Assembly: GCF_018069805.1 (NCBI RefSeq)
Contig: NZ_JAGPYN010000005.1
Coordinates: 62,001-126,000 of the forward strand
Source of the DNA: Pseudoalteromonas ostreae
GTDB lineage: Bacteria; Pseudomonadota; Gammaproteobacteria; Enterobacterales; Alteromonadaceae
Direction: 5' to 3'
DNA length: 64,000 bases
Both the position numbers and the translations under genes were made by a program. Numbering within the stretch: position 1 is the stretch's first letter; every line of letters begins with the position of its first letter. Positions 18,393 to 28,449 of the stretch are shown here, in pieces. The notes under the pieces were generated by a model that saw only the letters and a list, made by a program, of their open reading frames with translations, was not told the DNA's origin and did no database searches.

Positions 18393-20463
18393 AAATAAAA
18401 AAGGTAAAATTAAAATGCATAAGGGAGTATCTTGGAGTAATCGTATTCATCAGGCTTTGTTTGTTATTATTGCCCTTTTTATCACACAATCAGCAATGGC
18501 TACCCCGCTATTGTATGACGTTCGTTATAGCCCGTTAATAGCTGGAGAAACACAGTTACAGCTGGTATTTGATGAAGAACTGAGTACCGAACCAAAAGTT
18601 CAGGTATTTAATAACCCAGCCCGTATTGAAATGCGCTTTAATGCCGCTGGTGTTGATCAAGGTTTGAGTGAAGTCCAAATTAACCAAGCGGGTATTGAAA
18701 AAGTTAATAGTATAGCTGTTGATGGTAACTTGATTGTTACTGTTCATTTAGAGCGTTTAAAAATTTACCAAACAACGGTTAATAATAATCTTGTTTCATT
18801 GCACGTCTCAGATAATCCTATCACGTCACAAGAAGATGATAATACAGTTAAAAAAGTGACTGGTAATTACATTAACTCAATCCAGTCTATTGATTTTCGC
18901 CGAGGTGAAAAAGGCGAAGCGCGAGTCTTAGTCTTTTTACAAGACACTCAAGCTGCAATTGATGTGCATGAAAGTGGCGGAAAAATTATTGCTGAACTTC
19001 ATCACACCGATATTTTAGATGACTTATTGTATGAGCTAGATGTGCTTGATTTTGGTACAGTGGTGAGCTCAATTGAGACATTTAAAGCAAATAATATGAG
19101 TAGGGTAGTGATAACCCCTAATGCCGCGTTTAAATTCACTTATCAACAAATTGAAAATATTCTTACACTTACAGTTGAAAAAGATGATTCGCAACGTTCA
19201 TATTTAGAAGGTGGTAAAGAGTATCAAGGTCGGCCTATGACCTTAAATTTTCAAGACATCTCAGTGCGTGCCGTATTGCAAATTATTGCCGGCTATAATG
19301 ATTTCAACCTAGTAACTAGTGACTCAGTCAGTGGCAACATAACCCTTCGTTTAGATGGGGTGCCTTGGGATCAAGCGCTTGACGTAGTGTTACGTGTTAA
19401 AGGTTTAGACAAGCGTATGGATGGCTCTATATTAATGGTGGCACCATCTGAAGAGCTGGCCGCCCGCGAAGCGAAAGATTTAAAGGCCAAACAACAAGTT
19501 GAAGACTTAGAGCCGCTTTACAGCGAATACATTCGTTTAAACTATGCTAAAGCGGAAGAGTTTGCTGATCTACTAAAAACCGATACTAACAGTATCATTA
19601 GTGCTCGCGGCAGTGTATCCGTTGATAAACGTACCAATACTTTGCTAATTAAAGACACAGCTAAAAGCATTGCAAGTGTTCGCCGTATGGTCGAAACTTT
19701 GGATATCGCAGTCAGACAAGTCATTATTGAGGCACGTATGGTCACTGTACGTGATAACGTAAAAGAAGATTTAGGAGTAAGGTGGGGGTTTAGTGATCAA
19801 CAAGGCACAGATGGTATTTCAGGAACTTTAAAAGGTGCTAATACGATTTCTAACGGGAAAATCCCAGATATTTCAGATCGCCTTAATGTCAACCTGCCTA
19901 TCACAGGTGCTGCTGGTAGCATCGGTATGCACGTTGCTAAATTAGCAAATGGCACATTACTTGATTTAGAGCTAACCGCGCTTGAAGAAGAAAATCGTGG
20001 TGAAATTATCGCAAGTCCGCGTATTACTACTGCCAACCAGAAAAAAGCACGTATTGAACAAGGTACTGAAATACCGTATGTTGAATCAGCTTCAAGCGGT
20101 GCTACAACGGTTAGCTTTAAAAAGGCAGTATTGAGTCTTGAGGTAACACCACATATCACCCCAGATAATAAAGTTATCTTGGATTTAATCATTACCCAAG
20201 ATACCCGAGGTGATACGGTACAAACTGGAACTGGTCCTGCAGTTGCAATTGATACCCAAGAAATTCAAACCCAAGTATTGGTTGAGAATGGTCAAACCGT
20301 GGTACTTGGTGGTATATTCCAGCAGCAAATCATTAACTCAGTTAAAAAAGTACCATTATTAGGTGATATTCCATACCTAGGAGTGCTGTTTAGAAGCACA
20401 AGTGAGTTTAATGAAAAGAAAGAATTGCTGATTTTCGTTACTCCGAAAATCCAAATAGAGTAA
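18379..20463 (+). CDS. pilQ: PilQ, type IV pilus secretin
   Basis: PilQ forms the outer-membrane channel for the pilus. The 694-aa protein has a signal peptide, AMIN domains that bind peptidoglycan (about 45-140 and 165-260), an STN/N0 region (RPMTLNFQDISVRAVLQIIA), a secretin N1 domain and the C-terminal secretin barrel with IASPRITTANQKKARIEQGT and VPLLGDIPYLGVLFRS. Two starts are possible: the first ATG overlaps pilP; a second ATG 12 codons later (18415) has AAGGT upstream and gives a more normal signal peptide. It is the last gene of pilMNOPQ. Confidence 0.97.
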   Translation: MALVKNKKGKIKMHKGVSWSNRIHQALFVIIALFITQSAMATPLLYDVRYSPLIAGETQLQLVFDEELSTEPKVQVFNNPARIEMRFNAAGVDQGLSEVQINQAGIEKVNSIAVDGNLIVTVHLERLKIYQTTVNNNLVSLHVSDNPITSQEDDNTVKKVTGNYINSIQSIDFRRGEKGEARVLVFLQDTQAAIDVHESGGKIIAELHHTDILDDLLYELDVLDFGTVVSSIETFKANNMSRVVITPNAAFKFTYQQIENILTLTVEKDDSQRSYLEGGKEYQGRPMTLNFQDISVRAVLQIIAGYNDFNLVTSDSVSGNITLRLDGVPWDQALDVVLRVKGLDKRMDGSILMVAPSEELAAREAKDLKAKQQVEDLEPLYSEYIRLNYAKAEEFADLLKTDTNSIISARGSVSVDKRTNTLLIKDTAKSIASVRRMVETLDIAVRQVIIEARMVTVRDNVKEDLGVRWGFSDQQGTDGISGTLKGANTISNGKIPDISDRLNVNLPITGAAGSIGMHVAKLANGTLLDLELTALEEENRGEIIASPRITTANQKKARIEQGTEIPYVESASSGATTVSFKKAVLSLEVTPHITPDNKVILDLIITQDTRGDTVQTGTGPAVAIDTQEIQTQVLVENGQTVVLGGIFQQQIINSVKKVPLLGDIPYLGVLFRSTSEFNEKKELLIFVTPKIQIE

Positions 20464-20541
20464 TTTGCACTGATTTATTCTTACACAATGGGCAATTATT
20501 GACTTTAATTGCTCGTTAATTGGCTTTTTGTTCTAATTGAC

Positions 20542-20571
20542 TTGAAATACCCAATCAATTACTGAGATAAT
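20542..20571 (+). promoter_or_regulatory. Sigma70-type promoter of the aroK operon
   Basis: TTGAAA (-35), an 18-base spacer and GATAAT (-10) lie 77 bp before the aroK start. A CCCC ... GGGG inverted pair follows just downstream in the leader (about 20573-20591). It could drive aroK-aroB-damX-dam separately from pilMNOPQ. Confidence 0.5.
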
Positions 20572-20647
20572 CCCCTCCTTAATTTTGGGGCCAGGTCGTT
20601 AGGCGGGGTTTTATTTCAAATTTTAGAGTTCGTTTGTACTAAAAGAT

Positions 20648-21166
20648 ATGGCTGAAAAACGTAATATATTTCTAGTTGGCCCTATGGGGGCTGGCAAAAG
20701 CACAATTGGTCGTCACATTGCAGATCAATTGCACCTTGAATTTGTCGATTCTGATCAAGAAATCGAACGCCGTACCGGTGCAGATATTGCCTGGGTGTTC
20801 GATCTTGAAGGTGAAGAAGGCTTTCGACTTCGTGAAGAATCTGTCATTGGCGATCTAACAGAAATGCAAGGTATTGTACTTGCAACTGGTGGTGGTTCAG
20901 TGATGAGTAAAGAAGTTCGAAACAAGCTTTCGGCTCGTGGTATTGTTGTATACCTAGAGACACCTATCGAAAAGCAAGTTGCACGCACGCAGCGCGACAA
21001 GCGTCGCCCATTACTGCAAACAGAAGAAGCACCTCGTGATGTATTAGAGCGCTTAGCTGAAGAACGCGAACCGCTGTATAAAGAAGTAGCTGATTTTGTT
21101 GTACGCACTGATGAGCAAAGCGCTAAAGTTGTCGCTAATCAAATCATCGAGAAATTAGATTTTTAA
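20648..21166 (+). CDS. aroK: Shikimate kinase I
   Basis: AroK phosphorylates shikimate at the 3-hydroxyl using ATP, the fifth step of the chorismate pathway. The 172-aa protein has Walker A GPMGAGKS at 11-18, the shikimate-binding D34 region ([16 protein letters not shown]) and GGG in LATGGGSVM near 79-87. The RDKRRPLL lid is at about 118-125. Length and the aroK-aroB-damX-dam order match enterics, so it is AroK rather than AroL. Confidence 0.98.
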   Translation: MAEKRNIFLVGPMGAGKSTIGRHIADQLHLEFVDSDQEIERRTGADIAWVFDLEGEEGFRLREESVIGDLTEMQGIVLATGGGSVMSKEVRNKLSARGIVVYLETPIEKQVARTQRDKRRPLLQTEEAPRDVLERLAEEREPLYKEVADFVVRTDEQSAKVVANQIIEKLDF

Positions 21167-21191
21167 ATACCAATAAGAAAGGATACTAGCG

Positions 21192-22262
21192 ATGCTTGAA
21201 TTAACAGTTAATTTAGACGAGCGAAGTTATCCTATTTATATTGGTCAATCTGTTCTTCAACAGACTGAGAGGCTGCGTCATCATATTGGTGATTGTCGAC
21301 CTATCATTATCACTAATGACACCATTGCACCTTTATACCTAAGCGATGCAATGGCGTTATTAGCTGATTTAAATCCGCTAAGTTTTATTATTCCTGATGG
21401 TGAGCAATATAAATCACTGGAGTGGTTTGAGAAAATCTCGGCATTTTTACTTGAAAACAATTGCGGCAGAGATACTTGCTTAATCGCCCTTGGTGGCGGT
21501 GTGGTTGGTGATCTGACTGGTTTTGTTGCGGCCTGCTATCAACGCGGAGTACCGTTTATTCAAGTACCCACTACCTTATTATCGCAAGTTGATTCATCAG
21601 TTGGCGGTAAAACGGCGGTTAACCATCCTTTGGGTAAAAACATGATTGGGGCTTTTTATCAGCCGCAAGCTGTGTTTATTGATACACAATCATTGCATAC
21701 ACTTCCTACTCGTGAATTTGCAGCCGGTATGGCTGAAGTCATTAAATATGGCTTAATTTACGACACAGAATTATTTACTTTTCTTGAAAACAATACCGCG
21801 CAATTGCAGGCCTTGGATGAAGAAACCATTCAGCATGTGATTTTTCGTTGTTGTGAAATTAAAGCACTGATTGTCGCTCAGGATGAAAAAGAAGCAGGAC
21901 TACGAGCGTTACTTAATTTAGGCCATACCTTTGCACATGCTATCGAAGCGCAAATGGGGTACGGTCAATGGCTACATGGTGAAGCTGTTGCCACTGGCAT
22001 GGTATTGGCAGCACGGCTAGCTCATACTCGTGGTGATTTAAGTGCACAAGAAGTTGCAAGGATCGTTACCTTAATAGCGCAATATAATTTGCCTAGTGAG
22101 ATCCCCGATATCATGACTGCTGAACATTTCCTTCATCATATGCGTAAAGATAAAAAGAATAAAAAAGGCACGATCCGGTTTATTCTTCCTACAGTGTTTG
22201 GTCAATGCGCATTGGTTGATGACGTCTCAGATCAACAGGTCCGAAATTTAATAGGGCGCTAA
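21192..22262 (+). CDS. aroB: 3-dehydroquinate synthase
   Basis: AroB converts DAHP to 3-dehydroquinate, using NAD and a divalent metal. The 356-aa protein shows PDGEQYKSL, the glycine-rich ALGGGVVGDLTGFVAA motif, VPTTLLSQVDSSVGGKTAVN and the metal-binding NLGHTFAHAIEA with further His at LHGEAVATGM. An AGGA ribosome site precedes the ATG. It is 25 bp after aroK and its stop overlaps the damX start by one base. Confidence 0.98.
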   Translation: MLELTVNLDERSYPIYIGQSVLQQTERLRHHIGDCRPIIITNDTIAPLYLSDAMALLADLNPLSFIIPDGEQYKSLEWFEKISAFLLENNCGRDTCLIALGGGVVGDLTGFVAACYQRGVPFIQVPTTLLSQVDSSVGGKTAVNHPLGKNMIGAFYQPQAVFIDTQSLHTLPTREFAAGMAEVIKYGLIYDTELFTFLENNTAQLQALDEETIQHVIFRCCEIKALIVAQDEKEAGLRALLNLGHTFAHAIEAQMGYGQWLHGEAVATGMVLAARLAHTRGDLSAQEVARIVTLIAQYNLPSEIPDIMTAEHFLHHMRKDKKNKKGTIRFILPTVFGQCALVDDVSDQQVRNLIGR

Positions 22263-23578
22263 TGCAATCGCAAATCTTACCTAGCCGTGCGGCTTTGGTT
22301 GATCGGATTGCCCTACAGTTTGAATATGGGCAAAATTTAATTGTCTTACTGGGTCCTTCTGGACTTGGTAAAAGTTATCTTCTCGAAACCTTCATTACTG
22401 ATAAATATAGTGATTTTAATAAGTCATTTGTGCAGCTTAGTGCGCGTATGAGTGATATGCAATTGATGAGTGAGTTACTGGAACAAAGTTTCCGCTCGCC
22501 GTTAATTGATCATAACCTAAGCTTGTCAGAGAATTTTTACCAACTAGCTAAACAGCAAAACTGTGGTCCATGTTTATGGGTGTTAGATGGTGGACGGCAT
22601 TTATCTGAAGAAATGGTCGAAGAGTTAACAACGCTTGCCAAGCATAGTCCTACTACTTTATATGTCTTACTGGCATCGCAATCAGTAGGGCAATTTAAAA
22701 GCGCTGTTGAAATTCATCTCGAAGCACTTTCAATAGTAGAAAGTAAACAGTTGATGAAACGCTATTTTAATGATTTACCTTATGATGAAGACCCGGTATT
22801 TCAAACCTTTTTGCGCGAAGCACACGGTAATCCGAGTTTATTGTTAGCGTGGCAACCAACACAGCATACAGCTAAGGTTGTAGTCACTGATAAAGTATCT
22901 TGGCGAGTACATTTAATAACGCTGCTAGTGATTATTATGTTACTCATCATTGGCTTTTTATATAAATCTGATATGACCCGCTGGTGGCATGATTTTTATC
23001 AGCCACAAGCAGAACCACCAGTTGTGACAGCAATCGCAGTCGATACTTTAAAGCAAGCAGCACCTGCGGTGGCAACAGATTCGTCAGCAGTAGAACGCAC
23101 TGAAGCTCAACTAGAACAGGTTAAGCAGGCAGATGAAAACCCTACCCAGAAAGAGAATAATGTCGCTGCAATATTAGATAGTTTGGCGCCAGCCGCTGAG
23201 CCTGAAGATGTTACAACGAGTTTAGCTGATGCTGTTATTGAGCCTGAAGTGAGCAGCGAAGCGGACGTTATTCTGCCCGTTGATAATCGCTGGTATCTAC
23301 AACAGCCAGACAGCAAGCTCGTGATCCAATTATTAGCGGTAACTCAACAAACAATTGCTGAACAGTATGTGTTTGAACAAAGGTTACAACCACTAGCTAA
23401 GGTCTATCAGACGCGACGTAATGCTAAGATGTGGTGGGTGGTAACCTATGGCAGCTATGATAATTTAAATGCTGCTCGCGAAGTGCTAGCAAGCCTACCT
23501 GAAGCGGTGCGTAAAAATCAGCCGTTTTATAAAAAAATCAGTAAAATAAAACAAGAAATCGCGTTACTAGATCAGTAA
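22262..23578 (+). CDS. damX: DamX-like AAA/SPOR-domain cell-division protein
   Basis: The 438-aa protein has an N-terminal ATPase-like domain with a P-loop LLGPSGLGKSYLLE (about 29-42), one transmembrane helix (about 217-236), an acidic Ala/Val/Glu-rich periplasmic linker and a C-terminal SPOR domain (about 345-425, LVIQLLAVTQQTIAEQYV and WWVVTYGSY). DamX localises to the septal ring through SPOR and modulates division. In enterics the cytoplasmic part lacks a clear P-loop ATPase; here it is intact-looking, as in the Vibrio/Alteromonas type. Position between aroB and dam supports the name. Confidence 0.9.
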   Translation: MQSQILPSRAALVDRIALQFEYGQNLIVLLGPSGLGKSYLLETFITDKYSDFNKSFVQLSARMSDMQLMSELLEQSFRSPLIDHNLSLSENFYQLAKQQNCGPCLWVLDGGRHLSEEMVEELTTLAKHSPTTLYVLLASQSVGQFKSAVEIHLEALSIVESKQLMKRYFNDLPYDEDPVFQTFLREAHGNPSLLLAWQPTQHTAKVVVTDKVSWRVHLITLLVIIMLLIIGFLYKSDMTRWWHDFYQPQAEPPVVTAIAVDTLKQAAPAVATDSSAVERTEAQLEQVKQADENPTQKENNVAAILDSLAPAAEPEDVTTSLADAVIEPEVSSEADVILPVDNRWYLQQPDSKLVIQLLAVTQQTIAEQYVFEQRLQPLAKVYQTRRNAKMWWVVTYGSYDNLNAAREVLASLPEAVRKNQPFYKKISKIKQEIALLDQ

Positions 23579-23631
23579 ATTTACACTGTTTAGTGTAAAA
23601 TCGCGGCACACTAGTTTGAAGTAAAGAGCCG

Positions 23632-24483
23632 ATGCAGAAAAAGACCAGAGCCTTCCTTAAATGGGCTGGCGGAAAATACAGCTTAGTTGAAGATATTAGT
23701 GCACGCTTAAATGAAGCGAGCAAACACGCTGATACCTTAGTTGAACCGTTTGTTGGTGCTGGCTCGGTATTCTTAAATACAAATTTTAAAAATTATATTC
23801 TTAATGATATTAATGCTGATCTCATTAACCTGTATAACGAATTAAAAAACTCACCAGATGAATTCATTTGCGATGCTAAAAAGCTGTTTGTTGATTTAAA
23901 CAACCAGCCTGACGCATATTATGATTATCGCGTACAGTTTAATCAAAGTAATGACATCTACGAGCGAGCGGTTTTATTCTTATATATGAATCGTCACGGC
24001 TACAACGGTTTATGCCGCTATAACCTGAAAGGAATTTTTAATGTTCCGTTCGGTAAATATAAACGTCCGTATTTTCCTGAAAAAGAAATGTACTTTTTTG
24101 CCGAAAAAGCACAACAAGCCACATTTACTTGTTTAGGTTATGACGATGTATTTAAATTAGTACCCGATAACGCAGTGATCTATTGTGATCCACCTTATGT
24201 GCCTTTGAGTAAAACGGCGTCGTTTACCTCTTATGCTAAGGGGGGCTTTAATTTAGATGATCAGGCGAATCTAGCTAATTTAGCTGAGCAAGCGGCATTT
24301 GAAAACAAAACACCGGTATTGATCTCCAATCATGACACTGTATGGACGCGTAAAATATATAGCCAAGCAACGTTAGCTGAAATTCAAGTTAAGCGGACGA
24401 TTAGCCCAAAAGGTGGTTCGCGTAATAAAGTCAATGAATTGATGGCTATGTACTTAGCACCCAAGTCACCACGCCATAGATAG
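23632..24483 (+). CDS. dam: DNA adenine methyltransferase (GATC)
   Basis: Dam methylates adenine in GATC and directs mismatch repair and replication timing. The 283-aa protein shows the class alpha order: FLKWAGGKYSLVEDI near the start (SAM binding), EPFVGAGSVFLNT at 38-50 (FxGxG) and the catalytic DPPY at 186-189 within VIYCDPPYVPLSKT. A late SNHDTVWTRKIY motif follows. It is 53 bp after damX. Its last 38 bases overlap the end of a convergent small gene. Confidence 0.98.
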   Translation: MQKKTRAFLKWAGGKYSLVEDISARLNEASKHADTLVEPFVGAGSVFLNTNFKNYILNDINADLINLYNELKNSPDEFICDAKKLFVDLNNQPDAYYDYRVQFNQSNDIYERAVLFLYMNRHGYNGLCRYNLKGIFNVPFGKYKRPYFPEKEMYFFAEKAQQATFTCLGYDDVFKLVPDNAVIYCDPPYVPLSKTASFTSYAKGGFNLDDQANLANLAEQAAFENKTPVLISNHDTVWTRKIYSQATLAEIQVKRTISPKGGSRNKVNELMAMYLAPKSPRHR

Positions 24484-24631
24484 CGGTTACAAAAAATATA
24501 AATAAAATAATAGCGATGATGATGATATTGGTAGGCGAGTGTTGTTTAAAGTCAGCGTCACGCTTGTGTTCAGATTGCACGCCAAAAAATGCCGCAATAA
24601 CACTTTGTATAGCGCTGATCAGTTGCCGCAT
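24446..24631 (-). CDS. DUF2970 small membrane protein
   Basis: This protein of about 61 aa shows the DUF2970 pattern: an amphipathic N-terminus SAIQSVIAAFFGVQSEHKR, an aspartate-phenylalanine-rich turn, SPTNIIIIAI and a single C-terminal transmembrane helix. Function is unknown for the family. A TTG at 24652 could add seven residues, but that start lies inside the preceding gene. The ATG at 24631 lies 4 bp after the upstream stop with AGG about 10 bases before it, so I use it. The 3-prime end overlaps dam by 38 bp on the opposite strand. Confidence 0.75.
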   Translation of the reverse strand: MRQLISAIQSVIAAFFGVQSEHKRDADFKQHSPTNIIIIAIILFIFFVTAIYGVVTWVLST

Positions 24632-24635
24632 TTGA

Positions 24636-24929
24636 TTAGAACCTAGGGCCAAGTGAACGCGCTTTTTGTGGTTCGTCTGAGCTGGTTAATAATTCAAGTA
24701 AATCTAAATAATGAAATTGTGCACTGCGACTACCACCAGTGAGCCATGACATCCAACTTGATTCTTGTTCGACCCTCATGCATTGCACTGCATTATTAAT
24801 TGTTAAATGGCCTGAGCTACATTCGCAATCATTAGCTGTAATAAGTGCATCATCACTTTTTGAAAAATAGCTGATTGTACCGATAGTTATAGCAACCGCA
24901 GTTAAGATCCCGATTTTAAAAGCACGCAT
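24636..24929 (-). CDS. Hypothetical exported or membrane-anchored protein, 97 aa
   Basis: The N-terminus MRAFKIGILTAVAITIGTIS looks like an uncleaved signal anchor. The rest is small and soluble, with three Cys, two of them in NDCECSSGH and one in AVQCMRVEQ. I do not recognise a family. It sits immediately upstream of the DUF2970 gene on the same strand (stop to ATG 4 bp), so the two are probably co-transcribed. It points away from rpe with a 280-bp shared regulatory gap. Confidence 0.6.
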   Translation of the reverse strand: MRAFKIGILTAVAITIGTISYFSKSDDALITANDCECSSGHLTINNAVQCMRVEQESSWMSWLTGGSRSAQFHYLDLLELLTSSDEPQKARSLGPRF

Positions 24930-25128
24930 TTTACTAAGTCCATAATAGTGTTACTCACTAGAGCATACATAAAAAATGCTCAAATAACAAACTTAATTTA
25001 TCCTTAACAAATATAAAAAATTAATAAAATTAAAAGGTTAAGGTAAAAATAATGTTTATATTTAACTGTTTAAAATATAACCGTTGCAAAACTTCAAATA
25101 GAGTTAAAGCTTTAATTAACTGGGATTC

Positions 25129-25157
25129 TTGGGGAATAGCTTGATTTAGGTTACATT
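25129..25157 (+). promoter_or_regulatory. Candidate promoter of rpe-gph-trpS
   Basis: TTGGGG (-35), a 17-base spacer and TACATT (-10) end 56 bp before the rpe ATG. The match is moderate. The rest of the 24930-25207 gap is AT-rich and shows no other feature I can name. Confidence 0.4.
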
Positions 25158-25213
25158 ATGGCAATTAACGGCCCTGCTATTTTGCGCATTTTTAATATCA
25201 CTAAGGATTGTTT

Positions 25214-25897
25214 ATGTTAGAAACACTACAAAAGTACCTTATCGCCCCGTCTATTTTATCTGCTGATTTTGCCCGTTTGGGCGAAGATGTTGAGCGTGTT
25301 TTAGCTTCTGGTGCAGATGTAGTTCATTTTGATGTGATGGATAATCACTATGTGCCAAACTTAACAATTGGGCCTATGGTGTGCAAAGCGCTGCGTGATT
25401 ATGGTATTACTGCGCCTATTGATGTGCATTTAATGGTTAAACCGGTCGATAGTTTAATACCGCAATTTGCTGATGCTGGCGCTTCAATCATTACTTTTCA
25501 TCCCGAAGCGAGTGAACATATTGATCGCACTTTACAGCTGATCAAAGATCATGGTTGCCAAGCTGGTTTAGTCTTTAACCCTGCGACGAGTTTAAGCTAT
25601 TTAGAACATGTGATTGATAAGCTTGATGTAATTTTACTCATGTCGGTTAATCCAGGTTTTGGCGGTCAAAGTTTTATTCCTCATACTTTGGAAAAACTAC
25701 GCCAAGCACGGAAAATAATTGATGATTCAGGTCGTGCTATTCGTTTAGAAGTAGATGGTGGTATTAAAGTCGATAATATTGCGGCGGCGGCTCAAGCCGG
25801 AGCTGACATGTTTGTTGCCGGCTCTGCTATTTTTAATCAGCCAGATTACCAACAAGTAATTGAACAAATGCGTGCTCAGTTAGAGGGTGTAAAATAA
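25214..25897 (+). CDS. rpe: Ribulose-phosphate 3-epimerase
   Basis: Rpe interconverts ribulose-5-phosphate and xylulose-5-phosphate in the pentose phosphate pathway. The TIM-barrel protein shows [17 protein letters not shown], the metal-binding [30 protein letters not shown] and [14 protein letters not shown]. The frame opens at a TTG (25208), but AAGGA at 25203-25207 is correctly spaced from the ATG at 25214, which gives 227 residues. Its stop overlaps the gph start by one base. Confidence 0.97.
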   Translation: MLETLQKYLIAPSILSADFARLGEDVERVLASGADVVHFDVMDNHYVPNLTIGPMVCKALRDYGITAPIDVHLMVKPVDSLIPQFADAGASIITFHPEASEHIDRTLQLIKDHGCQAGLVFNPATSLSYLEHVIDKLDVILLMSVNPGFGGQSFIPHTLEKLRQARKIIDDSGRAIRLEVDGGIKVDNIAAAAQAGADMFVAGSAIFNQPDYQQVIEQMRAQLEGVK

Positions 25898-26562
25898 TGA
25901 AGTATGAAGCCGCTTTATTTGATCTTGATGGTACTTTAGTTGATAGTGTTTATGATTTATATATAGCGATGAATCTGACTTTATCTGATTTAGCTTTTCC
26001 AATTGTAAGTCAGGGGTTGGTACAAAGCTGGGTTGGTAACGGCATTGAAATGCTGGTTAAGCGAGGCCTCAGTGGCGACATGAAAGTCAGTGAACACCTA
26101 GATCCAGCATTAGCAGATAAAGCAATTGCGCTTTTTTATGGTCATTATGAGCAACAAGTAGGTGAATACAGTGTGCTTTATCAACACGTAGAAACAGGCC
26201 TTGCGGCGTTACGTGGTATACCAAAAGCGTTGATCACTAACAAAGCCCGTTGCTTTACTGAAAAGCTACTTGATAAGCTCGCTTTAAGAAGTCATTTTGA
26301 GGTGATAGTGTGTGGTGATGACATGGCCAAAAAGCCTTCACCAGAGCCTCTTTTATTTGCTTGTCAGCAATTAAATGTACCAGTGAGTCAAGCAATTATG
26401 ATTGGTGACTCAAAAAGTGATATCTTAGCGGCGCAAGCGGCACATATAGACGTACTTGCCGTTAATTATGGTTATAACCAAGGTGAAAATCTTGCTGATT
26501 TGAATCCACAGTACCTCTGTGAGAATTTCTTAGATATAATACCTGTTCTTACCCAGCGTTAA
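25897..26562 (+). CDS. gph: Phosphoglycolate phosphatase (HAD family)
   Basis: Gph hydrolyses 2-phosphoglycolate made during DNA repair. The 221-aa HAD-like protein has the nucleophile motif FDLDGTLVDS (D9, D11), motif II ALITNKAR near 108-115, K in KKPSPEPLLFACQQ and motif IV MIGDSKSDILAA near 168-179. Neighbours rpe and trpS match the enteric dam-rpe-gph-trpS order, which favours phosphoglycolate phosphatase over other HAD enzymes. Confidence 0.93.
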   Translation: MKYEAALFDLDGTLVDSVYDLYIAMNLTLSDLAFPIVSQGLVQSWVGNGIEMLVKRGLSGDMKVSEHLDPALADKAIALFYGHYEQQVGEYSVLYQHVETGLAALRGIPKALITNKARCFTEKLLDKLALRSHFEVIVCGDDMAKKPSPEPLLFACQQLNVPVSQAIMIGDSKSDILAAQAAHIDVLAVNYGYNQGENLADLNPQYLCENFLDIIPVLTQR

Positions 26563-26612
26563 GCGATTTTTTAATTTTAGCATTTTTTATTTTTGTAATA
26601 TAAAGGAACATC

Positions 26613-27617
26613 ATGAGTAAACCAGTAGTGTTAAGTGGCATGCAGCCAACCGGTGGAATGACAATAGGCAACTATGTTGGCGCTATTAACCAGTGGGTAA
26701 AGCTACAGGAAGAGTATGATAGTCACTTTATGTTAGCTGATTTGCACGCGATTACGTTACGCCAAGATCCAGAGCTTTTAAAAAACCGTGTATTAGATGG
26801 CATAGCTTTGTATGTTGCATGTGGTATTGATCCAGACAAAGCTGCTTTATTTGTGCAGTCGCAAGTGCCTGAACATGCACAGCTAGGTTGGGTATTAAAC
26901 TGTTATGCGCAAATGGGCGAGCTTAACCGCATGACCCAGTTTAAAGATAAGTCAGCAAAGAACACCAGCAACGTAAACGTTGGTTTGTTTGCTTATCCGG
27001 TATTACAAGCAGCTGATATTTTACTTTATCAAGCGGCGCAAGTACCTGTAGGTGATGATCAAAAGCAGCACCTTGAACTAACACGCGATATCGCAACGCG
27101 CTTTAATAACTTATATGGTGAAGTTTTCACGATCCCAGAACCTTACATTCCAGAGTTTGGTGCGCGCGTAATGAGCCTGCAAGATCCACTGAAAAAAATG
27201 TCTAAATCAGATGAAAACCCAAATGGTTTTATCATGATGTTAGACGAACCAAAAAAGATCGAGAAAAAGCTTAAAAAAGCAGTAACCGACTCAGACGAGC
27301 AAGCGCGTATTTATTTTGATCGCACTGAAAAACCAGGTGTATCAAACTTACTAACACTTATGTCTGTTGCAACCAAGCGCTCAATTGAAGAGTTAGTGCC
27401 TGAATACGAAGACAAAATGTATGGCCATCTGAAAAAAGACACCGCTGACGCAGTAGTAAGCATGATCGAGCCAATCCAAGCGCGCTATAAAGAGATCCGA
27501 GAAGATCAAGCATTGCTCAACAACATCATGAAAACCGGTGCTGAAAAAGCCAGCGCACGTGCAGAGGTAACCTTAAAGTCTGTTTACAACGCGTTAGGAT
27601 TTATTCCACGTCCGTAA
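26613..27617 (+). CDS. trpS: Tryptophanyl-tRNA synthetase
   Basis: TrpS charges tRNA-Trp. The 334-aa class I enzyme has the HIGH-equivalent TIGN at 17-20 within [16 protein letters not shown] and the KMSKS loop at 195-199. [19 protein letters not shown] is typical for the family. An AAAGGA ribosome site precedes the ATG. It ends the dam-rpe-gph-trpS run and is followed by a terminator. Confidence 0.98.
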   Translation: MSKPVVLSGMQPTGGMTIGNYVGAINQWVKLQEEYDSHFMLADLHAITLRQDPELLKNRVLDGIALYVACGIDPDKAALFVQSQVPEHAQLGWVLNCYAQMGELNRMTQFKDKSAKNTSNVNVGLFAYPVLQAADILLYQAAQVPVGDDQKQHLELTRDIATRFNNLYGEVFTIPEPYIPEFGARVMSLQDPLKKMSKSDENPNGFIMMLDEPKKIEKKLKKAVTDSDEQARIYFDRTEKPGVSNLLTLMSVATKRSIEELVPEYEDKMYGHLKKDTADAVVSMIEPIQARYKEIREDQALLNNIMKTGAEKASARAEVTLKSVYNALGFIPRP

Positions 27618-27640
27618 CGCTTGCTAATAACTAACCATAT

Positions 27641-27683
27641 AAAGCCAGATGGCTCCAACTACAACGGAATATCTGGCTTTTTT
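27641..27683 (+). terminator. Rho-independent terminator after trpS
   Basis: AAAGCCAGAT and ATCTGGCTTT make a perfect 10-bp stem with a 20-base loop, followed by TTT. It lies 23 bp after the trpS stop. Confidence 0.75.
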
Positions 27684-27999
27684 GTAACTGCTATATACCG
27701 ATTACAGCTCAATGAAGAGCAGCTTTTAAAACTTAGGCTATGTGTAGGCAATCAATTTTTTGTTGTTTTAATGCTCTAAATTCTGTTCAATAGAAAAGTA
27801 ATAGATATTGAGCAGTGCAGGGGTTGCTTAGATACAACAAGCACACAATTACATTTGTTTGATTAGTTTATACTAAAAAGACTTTCCATAAATTTAAAAC
27901 CCTTAGCATAAACGACAGCAACTCTGACAGATCGAGCAGATAGCGCCTCGGTCAACGAGCGACACTAAAATATAAACTGCGTGTTGCATAAAAACTAAA
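27684..27999. other. AT-rich spacer, no supported gene
   Basis: This 316-bp stretch shows no coding frame, and no promoter that I would defend for the next ORF. It marks the left edge of an accessory island that runs to about 30340. Confidence 0.4.
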
Positions 28000-28389
28000 A
28001 TGTTATATTTAAGGATAAAAAAATTGGGTCTTGGCGGGTGGGATGATGCAATACTAAAAAGCCTCTTATATGTGGGACTAGGTATTGCTATTTACGCTTT
28101 ATTTAATAGTTTTACATCATCATCAGAGAGCGATACTTTAGGCTTTGTTGTTACGTTATTGCTATACATCGGTGTGTATTTGCTTATTTCTATTGTTGGA
28201 TGGTTAGTAATTGGATTCCCTCTCCATTTTGTAATCAGCAAATATACTAATGGTTCTTATTTATACTACGCTGCTTTGCCAAGTGTATTTGTTATACCGT
28301 GCTTGTTTTATGAAGGTTCGTTGTTGTTTGGTCTCGCAGCATTATTTCAAGCTTTAATATTTCGTTTTTTCGTTTACAAAAAAGCCTAA
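28000..28389 (+). CDS. Hypothetical membrane protein, 129 aa
   Basis: Four hydrophobic segments (about residues 20-38, 47-73, 89-107 and 107-126) make this an integral membrane protein. It opens with a basic amphipathic stretch MLYLRIKKLGLGGWDDAIL. I do not recognise the family. No good ribosome site precedes the ATG. It stands alone between AT-rich spacers, suggesting accessory status. Confidence 0.5.
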   Translation: MLYLRIKKLGLGGWDDAILKSLLYVGLGIAIYALFNSFTSSSESDTLGFVVTLLLYIGVYLLISIVGWLVIGFPLHFVISKYTNGSYLYYAALPSVFVIPCLFYEGSLLFGLAALFQALIFRFFVYKKA

Positions 28390-28449
28390 TCAGATAGCCG
28401 GAGGTCACTAATCTCCAGAGTCTATATCACCCATCAAGTACTTTTTATT

